Shown here: piece by piece, positions 8,153 to 16,681 of the stretch
Layout: the number at the start of each line of letters is the position of its first letter
How positions within the stretch are numbered: position 1 is the stretch's first letter
Assembly: GCF_009741445.1 (NCBI RefSeq)
Contig: NZ_CP046507.1
Span: forward strand, 558,001-622,000
DNA length: 64,000 nt
Reading direction: 5' to 3'
DNA from: Mycobacterium avium subsp. avium
GTDB taxonomy: Bacteria; Actinomycetota; Actinomycetes; Mycobacteriales; Mycobacteriaceae
Notes under the pieces: generated by a model
Told to the model about the DNA's origin: nothing
The model's input: the letters and a program-made list of their open reading frames with translations, nothing else
The model's database searches: none
Translations under genes and position numbers: made by a program

Positions 8153-8365
8153 CTAGCCCGACGGCGGCGGCGGGAGCTCGGCGGCGGGAGGAGCTTCCGG
8201 CGGTTCGGATTCCGGCGTCGGCGGCGCCCATACCAGCGGCGGGGGCGGCGGCATCGGAGGCGGCGGGGGCGGGTCGGCCGGGGCGCGGCCGGCGCCCAGC
8301 CCGAGGCCGCCGGCCAGCGACCCGACCAGTAGCGAACCGGCGATGAGCTTGTGCACCTTCGTCAT
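8153..8365 (-). CDS. Small secreted proline-rich protein
   Basis: The 70-residue product begins MTKVHKLIAGSLLVGSLAGG, a clear signal peptide probably cleaved near GRAPA/DP. The mature part is nearly all Pro, Glu and Ala (PPPPPPMPPPPPL and PPEAPPAAELPPPPSG). GAAAGGG-like purines (GAGAAAGGG) lie about 12 bp before ATG 8365. No domain is recognisable. Low-complexity exported peptides like this are common in mycobacteria. It lies between the serine hydrolase and fadD17 on the same strand and could share their promoter. Confidence 0.6.
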   Translation of the reverse strand: MTKVHKLIAGSLLVGSLAGGLGLGAGRAPADPPPPPPMPPPPPLVWAPPTPESEPPEAPPAAELPPPPSG

Positions 8366-8415
8366 CCGTCCGAGCCCTTTCTCGTTGCGGCCGAAGCGTA
8401 TTCGGCGCCGCCGCG

Positions 8416-9927
8416 TCAGCGGCCGATCTTCCACACCGGGTCACCGCAGTCGACGCCCTGGGCGGCCAACTGCCGCTTGAGCACCTTGAAGGTGACCGTC
8501 CGCGGGAGTTCGGTGCTGATCCGCACGTACGACGGCCACTGCTTGGGCCCCAGGTCGGGTTGTTCGGCCAGGAAGGCGCGGAACTTCTCGTCGTCGAACT
8601 CGGCGCCCGGTGCGAGCACCAGCGCGGCCATCACCTGGTCGCCGACCGTCGGGTCCGGCACCGGGTACACCGCCACCTCGGTGACGTCGGGATGGCGCAG
8701 CAGCACCCGCTCGATCGGTGCGGCCCCCAGGTTTTCGCCGTCGACCCGCATCCAATCACCAAGGCGCCCGGCGAAATACGCGTAGCCGGCCTCGTCGCGG
8801 TAGGCGAGATCGCCGCTGTGGTACACCCCGCCGGCCATCCGCTCGGCCTCGGCGGCCTCGTCGTTGTAGTAGCCCTCGAAACGCCCCGGCCCGGCGGTGT
8901 TCACCAGCTCGCCGACCACCCCCGGGGGGCAGGACGCGCCGGTATCGGGATCGACGATGTCGATACCCGCCGGCAACGGGCCCAGCGAGCCGGGCGGGGT
9001 GTCGGGGGTGCGGGCGATGGCCACACCGCCCTCGGTGGAGCCGAACCCGTCCTGCACGACGCACCCGAACCGGCGGGCGAAGCGCTCGATGTCGGCGGGC
9101 ACGCCCTCGTTGCCGTACACCGCGCGCAGCGGGTTCTCGGCGTCGTCGGGCCGCTCCGGCGTGGCCAGCACGTAGGACAGCGGCTTGCCCACGTAGTTCG
9201 CGTAGGTGGCCCCGTAGCGGCGCACGTCCGGCAAAAATCCCGAGGCACTGAACTTGCGCCGCAACGCCATTGAGCCCTGGCAGGCCGCGGCCACCGCCCA
9301 GCCGACCAGCACCGCGTTGGAATGGAACAGCGGCATCGACACGTAGCAGACGTCGTCGCGGCCCAGGCCAAAGCGCTGCGTCATGGTCACGCCGGCGATG
9401 GCGACCTTGCCGTGGCTGCACTTGACCGCCTTCGGCTCGCCGCTGGTGCCCGAGGTGAAGATCAGCATGAACAGGTCGGCCGGCGAGGCGGATCGAAAAA
9501 CGATCGGGGCGCCGCGGTGTGCGGCCACCTCGTCGGCCCATGCGGCGGAGTCGACGTTCAGGTGCTCGATATCGCCCAGCGTCCCAGCCGAATTCGCGTC
9601 GGCCAGCACCAATTGGCAGTCGGCCCTGGCGATGTCGCGCCGCAGCGCATCGCCGCGGTGCACCGGGTTGAGCCCCACCGGCACGATCCCCGACATTCCC
9701 GCCGCCACCAGCACCGCCGAGAAGAGCGGGGTGTTCTCCAGGAGCACGCCGACGTGCGGCGGGCGGGCCGGGTCGAGCCGCGCCCGCAACGCCGCGGCGA
9801 TCGCGGCACCGTGCTGCAGGTGATCGCGCCAGCTGGTGAACGAGTCCTCGAAGTAGACACCCCGATCGTCGATCTCGGTCAGCGGCACCAGCAGTTCGGT
9901 GACCGTCAGATCGTCGCTGAGTTCCAT
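8416..9927 (-). CDS. fadD17: Steroid acyl-CoA ligase FadD17
   Basis: The 503-aa adenylate-forming ligase has the P-loop FTSGTSGEPKAVKCSH at about residues 150-165, FGSTEGG at the acyl-site motif, and a C-terminal domain with the core GRLGDWMRVDGENL. Length and neighbours match recalled FadD17 (Rv3506). Family knowledge: it activates C24 carboxylates of partly shortened cholesterol side chains, after FadD19 has handled the full chain. The stop of fadE27 is 6 bp before the ATG at 9927, so fadE26-fadE27-fadD17 form one minus-strand operon driven from the KstR site at 12330. Confidence 0.92.
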   Translation of the reverse strand: MELSDDLTVTELLVPLTEIDDRGVYFEDSFTSWRDHLQHGAAIAAALRARLDPARPPHVGVLLENTPLFSAVLVAAGMSGIVPVGLNPVHRGDALRRDIARADCQLVLADANSAGTLGDIEHLNVDSAAWADEVAAHRGAPIVFRSASPADLFMLIFTSGTSGEPKAVKCSHGKVAIAGVTMTQRFGLGRDDVCYVSMPLFHSNAVLVGWAVAAACQGSMALRRKFSASGFLPDVRRYGATYANYVGKPLSYVLATPERPDDAENPLRAVYGNEGVPADIERFARRFGCVVQDGFGSTEGGVAIARTPDTPPGSLGPLPAGIDIVDPDTGASCPPGVVGELVNTAGPGRFEGYYNDEAAEAERMAGGVYHSGDLAYRDEAGYAYFAGRLGDWMRVDGENLGAAPIERVLLRHPDVTEVAVYPVPDPTVGDQVMAALVLAPGAEFDDEKFRAFLAEQPDLGPKQWPSYVRISTELPRTVTFKVLKRQLAAQGVDCGDPVWKIGR

Positions 9928-9932
9928 TGCGC

Positions 9933-11030
9933 CTAGGCGGGCGTCTCCGCCAGCTCGCGGCCGATCCGGCGCAGCTGCCCGGTGGCGCCGCCCAGCGCGA
10001 ACTCGGCCTGTTTGGCGGCCAGGAAGTAGCGGTGCACCGGGTGATCGGTGTCGACGCCGACGCCGCCGTGCACGTGCACGATGGTGTGCGCCACCCGATG
10101 CCCGGCGTCGGCGGCCCAGAACGCCGCGGTGGCGACGTCGACCTCGGCCGGCAGGTCCTCCGAGACCCGCCAGGCGGCCTGGGTGAGCGTCAGGCGCAAG
10201 CCCTTGACGTCGATGTAGCCGTCGGCCAGCCGCTGCGACACCGCCTGGAAGCTGCCGATCGGGCGGTCGAATTGCTCACGGGTGCGGGCGTATTCGGCCG
10301 TCATCTGCAGGCCGCGCTCGAGCACCCCGAGCTGGAAAGCGGCCCGCCCCAAGGTGCCCAGCGTGCCCAGCCAGGCCGCGACCTCGGCGCCTCCGACCTG
10401 GCGGGTGCCGTCCACCTGGGTCCCGTCCAGCGCCAGATGCCCGACGCTGCCCAGGCCGGTGGTCTCCAGCGCGGTCACCGTGACGCCCGGATCGTCGGCG
10501 GCAACCAGGAAAACCGCTGTCCCGGAATCGGTTTCGGCCGGAACCAGGAAGGCGTCCGCGACCGGGCCGAAGCCGACCTGGGTGCGGGTGCCGGTCAGCC
10601 GGTAACCGGCGCCGGCGCTGACCGCCTGCACCGGTCCCTCGCCCATCTCCGGGTCGAGGGCGACGGTCAGCGTCTTTTCGCCGCTGACCGCCGGCACGCC
10701 CCAGCCCTGCTGCAGCTCCTCGGTGCCGAACCGGGCCAGCGCCCCGGCGCCCAGCACCACCGACTCCAGGTAGGGCACCGCGGCCAGCTGGTGACCCAGT
10801 GCCACCAGGATCGCGATCTGCTCGAGCGCGCCGAAGCCGTCGCCGCCCAGCGACGTCGCCGACGCGCTGGACAGGATGCCGGCGTCGATCAGCTTGGTCC
10901 ACAGGTCGCGGTCGAAGCGCTGATCGAGGCCGTCGAGCTCGCGCTGGTGTTCGGGTGTGCAGACCGAGTCCACGATGGTGTCGACCAGGTTGCCGAGATC
11001 GTGCGCCGCTTCGGTGGTGGTGAAGTCCAT
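9933..11030 (-). CDS. fadE27: Acyl-CoA dehydrogenase subunit FadE27 (ChsE5)
   Basis: The 365-aa acyl-CoA dehydrogenase-like protein follows fadE26 by 29 bp and has the ACAD fold, with the C-terminal helices TREQFDRPIGSFQAVSQRLAD and HVHGGVGVDTDHPVHRYF. Family knowledge: the Rv3504-Rv3505 pair forms an alpha2beta2 heterotetramer (ChsE4-ChsE5) that oxidises steroid CoA thioesters with C8 and C5 side chains. In such pairs one subunit supplies the catalytic base. I see no clear base in this one, which would make FadE26 the catalytic partner. The start is ATG 11030 (MDFTTTEAAH), with an ACGGACGTT-type leader. A much longer in-frame extension through fadE26 is an ORF artefact. Confidence 0.92.
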   Translation of the reverse strand: MDFTTTEAAHDLGNLVDTIVDSVCTPEHQRELDGLDQRFDRDLWTKLIDAGILSSASATSLGGDGFGALEQIAILVALGHQLAAVPYLESVVLGAGALARFGTEELQQGWGVPAVSGEKTLTVALDPEMGEGPVQAVSAGAGYRLTGTRTQVGFGPVADAFLVPAETDSGTAVFLVAADDPGVTVTALETTGLGSVGHLALDGTQVDGTRQVGGAEVAAWLGTLGTLGRAAFQLGVLERGLQMTAEYARTREQFDRPIGSFQAVSQRLADGYIDVKGLRLTLTQAAWRVSEDLPAEVDVATAAFWAADAGHRVAHTIVHVHGGVGVDTDHPVHRYFLAAKQAEFALGGATGQLRRIGRELAETPA

Positions 11031-11059
11031 GAACGTCCGTCCTTGTCTGCAGATGCGGC

Positions 11060-12238
11060 TCAGCGGTTGCGGGGCAGTCCCAGCGCGACCATGCCGATGA
11101 TGTCGCGCTGCACCTCGTTGGTGCCGCCGCCGAAGGTCAGGATCAAACACGCCCGGTGCATCCGCTCCACCCGGCCGCGCAGCAGGGCGCCGGGCGAGTC
11201 CTGACGGACGGTGGCCCCGGTACCCAGCACCTCCATCAGCAGCCGGTAGGCCTCGGTGGCCAGCTCGGTGCCGTACACCTTGGCCGCCGAGGCGTCGGCC
11301 GGCCCCAGGGCGTGGCCGTCGGAGGAGGCCAGCTCCCAGTTGATCAGCTTGAGCACCTCGGCCTTGGCATGCACCCGGGCCAGGTTGATCTGCACCCACT
11401 CGGAGTCGATGAGCCGGGCGCCGCTGGCGTCCTTGGTGTTCTGCGCCCATTCCCGCACCTCGCGCAGCGCCAAATAGATCGGCGCCGGCGAGACCAGCGC
11501 GACGCGCTCGTGGTTGAGCTGGTTGGTCACCAGCTTCCAGCCGCCGTTCTCCTCGCCGACCAGGTTGGTCACCGGCACCCGCACGTCGGAGTAATAGGTG
11601 GCGCTGGTGTCCGGGCCGGCCATGGTGTGTACCGGCGTCCAGGAGAAACCCTCCGCGGTGGTGGGCACCACCAGCATCGAGATGCCGCGGTGCTTCTTGG
11701 CCTCGGGGTTGGTGCGCACCGCCAGCCACACCCAGTCGGCGTAGGCGATCAGGCTGGTCCACATCTTCTGGCCGTTGATCACATAGTCGTCGCCGTCGCG
11801 CACCGCGGTGGTGCGCAGGTTGGCCAGGTCGGTGCCGGCGCCCGGTTCGGAGTAGCCGATGGAGAAGTGCAGCTCGCCCGCGGCGATCTTGGGCAGGAAG
11901 TACTTCTTCTGCTCGTCGGTGCCGAACGCCATGATCGTCGGCGCCACGCTGTTGATCGTCAGGAACGGCACCGGCGCGCCGGCGATGGCGGCCTCGTCGG
12001 TGAAGATCAGCGAGTCCATCGGGGAGCGGTCCTGGCCGCCGTACTCCTTGGGCCAGTTCAGGGTCAGCCAGCCGTCCTTGCCCATCTGGGCGACGGTTTC
12101 GCGATAGACGTTGCCGACCCCGTATTCGCCCTGCGTCGAGCTCAGCGCCTCGCGGCGCTCGGGCGTCATCAGCTTGGTGAAGTACGACCTCAGCTCGCGA
12201 CGCAGGTCCTCCTGCTCCGGGGTATAACTGATGCGCAT
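11060..12238 (-). CDS. fadE26: Acyl-CoA dehydrogenase subunit FadE26 (ChsE4)
   Basis: The 392-aa protein has standard ACAD signatures: SIGYSEPGAGTDLANL near residues 126-141, the FAD/acyl-binding QKMWTS, and the C-terminal FGGGTNEVQRDIIGM. The usual short-chain catalytic Glu of YEGT is replaced by Gly (FGGGT). A Glu at residue 244 (LNHERVALVS) sits where long-branched-chain enzymes place their base and close to Glu247 reported for M. tuberculosis ChsE4. It pairs with FadE27 to desaturate cholesterol side-chain CoA esters. I chose ATG 12238 (MRISYTPEQE). The 33 residues before it look like leader read-through from the intergenic operator region. Confidence 0.93.
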   Translation of the reverse strand: MRISYTPEQEDLRRELRSYFTKLMTPERREALSSTQGEYGVGNVYRETVAQMGKDGWLTLNWPKEYGGQDRSPMDSLIFTDEAAIAGAPVPFLTINSVAPTIMAFGTDEQKKYFLPKIAAGELHFSIGYSEPGAGTDLANLRTTAVRDGDDYVINGQKMWTSLIAYADWVWLAVRTNPEAKKHRGISMLVVPTTAEGFSWTPVHTMAGPDTSATYYSDVRVPVTNLVGEENGGWKLVTNQLNHERVALVSPAPIYLALREVREWAQNTKDASGARLIDSEWVQINLARVHAKAEVLKLINWELASSDGHALGPADASAAKVYGTELATEAYRLLMEVLGTGATVRQDSPGALLRGRVERMHRACLILTFGGGTNEVQRDIIGMVALGLPRNR

Positions 12239-12329
12239 TTCGGCCGTCCTTGAGGTCAACGTCGTTCGGAGTGACAAGCCACGTCGCGTGGTGCGGCTCG
12301 ACCAACGGCTACCCGTTCGTCTTCCCGGT

Positions 12330-12343
12330 TGTAACACGTTCTA
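12330..12343. promoter_or_regulatory. KstR operator between fadE26 and fdxD
   Basis: TGTAACACGTTCTA is identical to the site at 2493 and matches TNNAACNNGTTNNA fully. It lies 91 bp before fadE26 (minus strand) and 108 bp before fdxD (plus strand), so it likely controls fadE26-fadE27-fadD17 one way and fdxD-hsd4A-mce4 the other. A TACATA at 12398-12403 is a possible -10 for fdxD. Confidence 0.88.
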
Positions 12344-12451
12344 GTCTGGGAATCCAGCGACCGTTTCCCCAGAGGTGTCGGGGTCCTATGGTGGACCTAC
12401 ATACTGATGAGGCGTGTCCTCAGTTCGAAGGCCAGGTTCAAGGAGGGTGCT

Positions 12452-12643
12452 GTGCGGGTGATCGTGGACCGTGACCGGTGCGAAGGTAATGCAGTGTGCT
12501 TGGGAATTGCCCCAGATATCTTCGACCTCGACGACGAGGACTACGCCGTGGTGAAGCTGGACCCGATTCCCGCCGATCAGGAGCAGTTGGCCGAGCAGGC
12601 GATCGCCGAATGCCCGCGCGCGGCGCTGTCGCGCGGCGACTGA
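12452..12643 (+). CDS. fdxD: Ferredoxin FdxD, 3Fe-4S type
   Basis: The 63-aa protein has the three-Cys pattern of mycobacterial P450 ferredoxins: C-x5-C in RCEGNAVC and the distant ECPRAAL. The fourth Cys is absent, which implies a 3Fe-4S cluster. It probably donates electrons to sterol P450s such as CYP142 or CYP125. GTG 12452 was chosen because AAGGAGGG lies 5-12 bp upstream and the length equals M. tuberculosis FdxD. The ORF-maximal start 45 bp earlier would add a basic stretch unlike ferredoxins. It is the first gene of the plus-strand run towards mce4 and lies 108 bp from the KstR operator. Confidence 0.92.
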   Translation: MRVIVDRDRCEGNAVCLGIAPDIFDLDDEDYAVVKLDPIPADQEQLAEQAIAECPRAALSRGD

Positions 12644-12679
12644 ACCGGGCGGAACACAGAAACTAGAGGTATTCATAAA

Positions 12680-13594
12680 TTGACTAGCAGCACGAACGCG
12701 ACCGATCTGTCCGGAAAGGTCGCGGTGGTCACCGGTGCGGCCGCGGGCCTGGGACGCACCGAGGCGCTCGGGCTGGCACGCCTGGGCGCGACCGTCGTCG
12801 TCAACGACATCGCCACCGCGCTGGACGCCTCCGACGTCATCGACGAGATCAACGCCGCCGGCTCCAAGGCCGTCGCGGTGGCCGGCGACATCAGCGAACG
12901 CGCCACCGCCGACGAATTGGTTGCTCAGGCCGACGGGCTGGGCGGGCTGGACATCGTGGTGAACAACGCCGGCATCACCCGCGACCGGATGCTGTTCAAC
13001 ATGTCCGACGAGGAGTGGGACCTGGTCATCGCCGTGCACCTGCGCGGCCACTTCCTGCTGACCCGCAACGCCGCCGCCTACTGGCGCTCGAGGGCCAAGG
13101 AGGCCGGCGGCCGGATCTTCGGCCGCATCGTCAACACCGCGTCGGAGGCCGGCCTGGTCGGCCCGGTCGGGCAGGCGAACTACGGCGCCGCCAAGGCCGG
13201 CATCATCTCGCTGACCCTGACGGCCGCCCGCGCGCTGGGCCGCTACGGCGTGTGCGCCAACGCGATCTGCCCCCGGGCGCGCACCGCGATGACGGCCGAC
13301 GTGTTCGGCGATGCGCCCGAGGTCCCGGCCGGCGGGGTCGACCCGCTGTCGCCCGAGCATGTGGTCAACCTGGTCACCTTCCTGTCGTCGCCGGCCGCCG
13401 CCGAAGTGAACGGGCAGGTGTTCATCGTCTACGGTCCACAGGTGACACTTGTCGCTGCGCCGACCGCCGAGCACAAATTCAGCGCGCAAGGCCCCGCGTG
13501 GGACCCCGCCGAACTCAGCGCGACGTTGCAGGATTACTTTGCTGGACGTGATCCCGAGCACAATTTTTCGGCGAGCGCACTGATGGAGCAATAG
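12680..13594 (+). CDS. hsd4A: SDR dehydrogenase, 17beta-hydroxysteroid/3-hydroxyacyl-CoA type (Rv3502c)
   Basis: The 304-aa classical SDR shows the nucleotide loop TGAAAGLG (residues ~18-25), NNAGI, the catalytic Ser in NTASEAG and Y-x-x-x-K in YGAAKAG. It matches recalled Rv3502c, called Hsd4A. In fast-growing mycobacteria Hsd4A has both 17beta-hydroxysteroid and side-chain beta-hydroxyacyl-CoA dehydrogenase activity, so it fits next to EchA19 and FadE26/27. The start is TTG 12680 with AGAGGT 8 bp upstream. The C-terminal ~60 residues, past the SDR core, extend it in the manner of the D-bifunctional dehydrogenase group. The 236-bp gap before yrbE4A has its own promoter, so mce4 need not depend on read-through. 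Confidence 0.88.
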   Translation: MTSSTNATDLSGKVAVVTGAAAGLGRTEALGLARLGATVVVNDIATALDASDVIDEINAAGSKAVAVAGDISERATADELVAQADGLGGLDIVVNNAGITRDRMLFNMSDEEWDLVIAVHLRGHFLLTRNAAAYWRSRAKEAGGRIFGRIVNTASEAGLVGPVGQANYGAAKAGIISLTLTAARALGRYGVCANAICPRARTAMTADVFGDAPEVPAGGVDPLSPEHVVNLVTFLSSPAAAEVNGQVFIVYGPQVTLVAAPTAEHKFSAQGPAWDPAELSATLQDYFAGRDPEHNFSASALMEQ

Positions 13595-13638
13595 CTGGGG
13601 GCAGCTAATCGGCGGGGGGAAATCAGCAGGTAGAACGT

Positions 13639-13653
13639 GTGTCAGTTTGACAC
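13639..13653. promoter_or_regulatory. Perfect 6-bp inverted repeat upstream of mce4
   Basis: GTGTCAGTTTGACAC has arms GTGTCA/TGACAC around a 3-nt centre, the form of a TetR- or GntR-type operator. The overlapping TAGAACGTGTGTCA (13631-13644) matches the KstR consensus except for one base (GTG in place of GTT). It lies 57 bp before the -35 of the mce4 promoter. No binding protein can be named. Confidence 0.5.
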
Positions 13654-13709
13654 GTGACAAGTGCGTCTGACCTGCTGAATTAACGGTTGGGATAAAGAAA
13701 TGCTGTTCA

Positions 13710-13740
13710 TTGACATGGTGAACTTGTTCTGAGTTAATAT
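13710..13740 (+). promoter_or_regulatory. Candidate mce4 promoter with KstR-like core in the spacer
   Basis: TTGACA (13710-13715) and TTAATA or TAATAT (13734-13740) form a strong sigA-type promoter with an 18-19 nt spacer in an unusually AT-rich patch. Inside the spacer GAACTTGTTC (13720-13729) is a perfect palindrome holding the AACNNGTT core of KstR sites. The outer T and A of the consensus are not matched. A repressor bound here would block polymerase directly. It lies about 90 bp before the yrbE4A TTG. Confidence 0.62.
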
Positions 13741-13830
13741 GATCCGGCTCACACCGGCCCGGGTGCGAACCTAAACGACGCAAAGGCCAGCCATAGACTT
13801 CGCCGAGACCTATCGAGGGGGGAACTCAAG

Positions 13831-14595
13831 TTGATCGAACAACTTGCGGTCCCCGCCCGCGCCGTCGGCGGTTTCTTCGAAATGATGATCGATACCGGCC
13901 GGGCGGCGTTTCGCCGGCCGTTCCAGTTCGGCGAGTTCTTGGATCAGACGTGGATGATCGCCCGGGTGTCGCTGGTGCCCACGCTGTTGGTGTCGATCCC
14001 GTTCACGGTGTTGGTGGCGTTCACCTTGAACATCCTGCTGCGCGAGATCGGCGCGGCGGACCTCTCGGGGGCCGGCACGGCGTTCGGCACCATCACGCAG
14101 CTGGGTCCGGTGGTGACGGTGCTGGTGGTGGCCGGCGCGGGTGCGACGGCGATCTGCGCGGATCTGGGTGCGCGCACCATCCGCGAGGAGATCGACGCGA
14201 TGCGGGTGCTGGGCATCGACCCGATCCACCGGCTGGTGGTGCCCCGGGTGCTGGCGTCGACGGTGGTGGCGTTGCTGCTCAACGGATTGGTCTGTGCCAT
14301 CGGGCTTTCCGGTGGGTATGTGTTCTCGGTCTTTCTGCAGGGCGTCAACCCGGGTGCGTTCATCAACGGGCTGACGGTGCTGACCGGTCTGCGTGAATTG
14401 GTGCTGGCCGAGGTCAAGGCACTGCTGTTCGGGGTGATGGCCGGGATGGTGGGCTGTTATCGCGGGCTGACCGTCAAGGGCGGGCCCAAGGGGGTGGGCA
14501 ACGCGGTCAACGAGACCGTTGTCTATGCGTTCATTTGTCTGTTCGTGATCAATGTGGTGATGACCGCCATCGGCGTGCGAATCTCGGCGAAGTGA
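13831..14595 (+). CDS. yrbE4A: Mce4 ABC permease YrbE4A
   Basis: The 254-aa MlaE-family permease has about six hydrophobic segments, including one around residues 48-68 and the last near VVYAFICLFVINVVMTAIGV. The cytosolic EEIDAMRVLGIDPI loop, at about residues 120-135, is where the shared MceG ATPase is expected to dock. Family knowledge: with YrbE4B it forms the inner-membrane channel of the Mce4 cholesterol importer. The start is TTG 13831, with GAGGGGGGAA 6-15 bp upstream. Length equals M. tuberculosis YrbE4A. It opens an unbroken nine-gene-plus operon through 24333, preceded by its own promoter at 13710. No ATPase gene is in the operon, as usual for mycobacterial mce loci. Confidence 0.95.
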   Translation: MIEQLAVPARAVGGFFEMMIDTGRAAFRRPFQFGEFLDQTWMIARVSLVPTLLVSIPFTVLVAFTLNILLREIGAADLSGAGTAFGTITQLGPVVTVLVVAGAGATAICADLGARTIREEIDAMRVLGIDPIHRLVVPRVLASTVVALLLNGLVCAIGLSGGYVFSVFLQGVNPGAFINGLTVLTGLRELVLAEVKALLFGVMAGMVGCYRGLTVKGGPKGVGNAVNETVVYAFICLFVINVVMTAIGVRISAK

Positions 14596-14614
14596 TGGGA
14601 CGGGTGGGCACGCC

Positions 14615-15457
14615 ATGAGTTATGACGCCACGCTGCGATTTCGGCGGTGGTTCTCGCGGCTGCAGGAACCGGTCGACGACTTCGGCGAGCAGGCGCTGTT
14701 CTACGGGCAGACCATGCGCTACGTGCCCAACGCGCTCACCCGGTACCGCAAGGAGACGATCCGGCTGATCGCCGAGATGACCATGGGCGCAGGCGCTTTG
14801 GTGATGATCGGCGGCACGGTGGGGGTGGCGGCCTTTTTGACCCTGGCCTCGGGCGGGGTGATCGCCGTGCAGGGGTATTCGTCGCTGGGCAACATCGGCA
14901 TCGAGGCGCTGACCGGGTTCTTGTCGGCCTTCCTCAACGTGCGGGTGGTCGCGCCGGTGATCGCCGGCATCGCGCTGGCGGCCACCATCGGCGCCGGCGC
15001 CACCGCGCAGTTGGGGGCGATGCGGGTCTCCGAGGAGATCGACGCCGTCGAGTGCATGGCGGTGCACTCGGTGTCCTACCTGGTCTCCACCCGGCTGATC
15101 GCCGGCTTGATCGCGATCGTTCCGCTGTACTCGCTGTCGGTGCTGGCCGCGTTCTTCGCCGCCCGCTTCACCACCGTCTACATCAACGGGCAGTCAAAGG
15201 GCCTCTATGACCACTACTTCAACACCTTCCTGATCCCCTCGGACCTGCTGTGGTCGTTCCTGCAGGCCATCGTGATGTCCATCGCGGTCATGCTGGTGCA
15301 CACCTATTACGGCTACAACGCGCACGGCGGCCCGGTCGGCGTGGGCATCGCCGTCGGCCAGGCCGTGCGCACCTCGCTGATTGTCGTGGTCGTCATCACT
15401 TTGTTCATCTCGCTCGCCGTCTACGGGGCATCGGGTAACTTCAACCTCTCCGGATAA
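14615..15457 (+). CDS. yrbE4B: Mce4 ABC permease YrbE4B
   Basis: The 280-aa MlaE-family protein pairs with YrbE4A. It has a longer N-terminus (about 30 residues with FSRLQEPVDDFGEQALFYG, an amphipathic interface helix in the family) and the conserved cytosolic motif SEEIDAVECMAVHSVSYLV around residues 138-155. Six hydrophobic segments follow the usual order and end in LIVVVVITLFISLAVYG. It starts 19 bp after yrbE4A at ATG 14615. The role is the second half of the permease dimer. The signature motif differs between the two halves (IDAMRVLGIDP against IDAVECMAVHS), which is typical and implies non-equivalent docking of the ATPase. Confidence 0.95.
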   Translation: MSYDATLRFRRWFSRLQEPVDDFGEQALFYGQTMRYVPNALTRYRKETIRLIAEMTMGAGALVMIGGTVGVAAFLTLASGGVIAVQGYSSLGNIGIEALTGFLSAFLNVRVVAPVIAGIALAATIGAGATAQLGAMRVSEEIDAVECMAVHSVSYLVSTRLIAGLIAIVPLYSLSVLAAFFAARFTTVYINGQSKGLYDHYFNTFLIPSDLLWSFLQAIVMSIAVMLVHTYYGYNAHGGPVGVGIAVGQAVRTSLIVVVVITLFISLAVYGASGNFNLSG

Positions 15458-15478
15458 GAGAACCGCTTAACAAGGGAC

Positions 15479-16681
15479 ATGGCAGACACAGGAGCGCGAC
15501 GCACCACCGTCCGGCTGGCCGCAGCAGTGCTGGCCGGCCTGATGGTGGCTTTCGCTGTGCTGACCTATCTTTCGTACACGGTGGCCTTCGCGCCGATCGA
15601 CACCGTCACCGTGTCCGCGCCCCGCGCCGGGCTGGTGATGGAGCAGGGCGCCAAGGTCAAATACCGCGGCATCCAGATCGGCAAAGTCGAGGCCATCGAG
15701 TACTCCGGCGACCAGGCGCGGCTGACGCTGGGCATCAACAGCAAGGACATGCATTTCATCCCGTCCAACGCCACCGTGCACATCGCCGGCAACACCATCT
15801 TCGGCGCCAAGGCGGTGGAATTCATTCCGCCGCAAACACCTTCGCCGACCTCCCTGCGCCCGGACGCCCACGTCGCGGCCACCTCGGTGCAGCTGGAGGT
15901 CAACACCTTGTTCCAGTCGCTGATCGACCTGCTGCACAAGATCGACCCCGTCGAACTCAACGGAACGCTGAGCGCCTTCTCCGAAGGCCTGCGCGGCCAC
16001 GGTGATGACCTGGGCGGCATCCTGTCGGGGCTGAATACGCTGACCCGCCAAGCGAATCCGAAGCTGCCGGCGTTGCAGGAGGACTTCCGCAGGACCGCGG
16101 TCGTCAGCAACGTCTACGCCGACGCCGCGCCGGACCTGAACACCGTCTTCGACAACCTGCCCACGATCAACAAGACCGTGGTGGACCAGCAGAAGAACCT
16201 CGACACCACGCTGCTGGCCACCATCGGCCTGGCGAACAACGCCTATGACACGTTGGCCCCGGCCGAGCAGGACTTCATCGACACCATCAACCGGGTGCGC
16301 GCCCCGCTGAAGGTGGCCGCCGACTATTCACCGGAATTCGGCTGCCTGTTCGCCGGCATCGAGCGCGGCATCAAGGAATTCGCCCCGCTGCTCGGCGTCC
16401 GCAAGGCGGGCCTGTTCACCTCGTCCAGCTTCGTGCTGGGCGCGCCGTCGTACACCTATCCCGAATCGCTGCCGATCGTCAACGCCTCCGGCGGGCCGAA
16501 CTGCCGTGGGCTGCCGGACATCCCGACCAAGCAGACCGGCGGCTCGTTCTACCGGGCGCCGTTCCTGGTCACCGACAACGCCAACATCCCGTACGAGCCG
16601 TTCACCGAACTGCAGGTCGACGCGCCCTCCACGCTGCAGTTCTTGTTCCACGGCGCCTTCGCGGAACGGGACGACTTCTGA
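15479..16681 (+). CDS. mce4A: Mce4A, MCE-domain subunit
   Basis: The 400-aa protein has one N-terminal membrane helix (residues ~12-35), an MCE/MlaD domain (about 37-120, with KVKYRGIQIGKVEAIEY), a helical shaft (about 120-300) and a Cys-containing C-terminal region (FGCLFAGIERG, NCRGLPDIPT). Length equals M. tuberculosis Mce4A. Family knowledge: MceA-F subunits form a hetero-hexameric tunnel that carries sterol across the envelope. ATG 15479 follows AACAAGGGAC. The stop overlaps the mce4B ATG by one base (TGATG), so translation is coupled. Like its family it lacks a cleavable signal peptide and should stay anchored to the plasma membrane. Confidence 0.95.
   Translation: MADTGARRTTVRLAAAVLAGLMVAFAVLTYLSYTVAFAPIDTVTVSAPRAGLVMEQGAKVKYRGIQIGKVEAIEYSGDQARLTLGINSKDMHFIPSNATVHIAGNTIFGAKAVEFIPPQTPSPTSLRPDAHVAATSVQLEVNTLFQSLIDLLHKIDPVELNGTLSAFSEGLRGHGDDLGGILSGLNTLTRQANPKLPALQEDFRRTAVVSNVYADAAPDLNTVFDNLPTINKTVVDQQKNLDTTLLATIGLANNAYDTLAPAEQDFIDTINRVRAPLKVAADYSPEFGCLFAGIERGIKEFAPLLGVRKAGLFTSSSFVLGAPSYTYPESLPIVNASGGPNCRGLPDIPTKQTGGSFYRAPFLVTDNANIPYEPFTELQVDAPSTLQFLFHGAFAERDDF

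Noticed and set aside
9933..12305. A fused frame joining fadE27 with sequence antisense or out of frame to fadE26
   Set aside because: Only its C-terminal half (from MDFTTTEAAH at 11030) is a real dehydrogenase. The rest is the shifted frame of fadE26.
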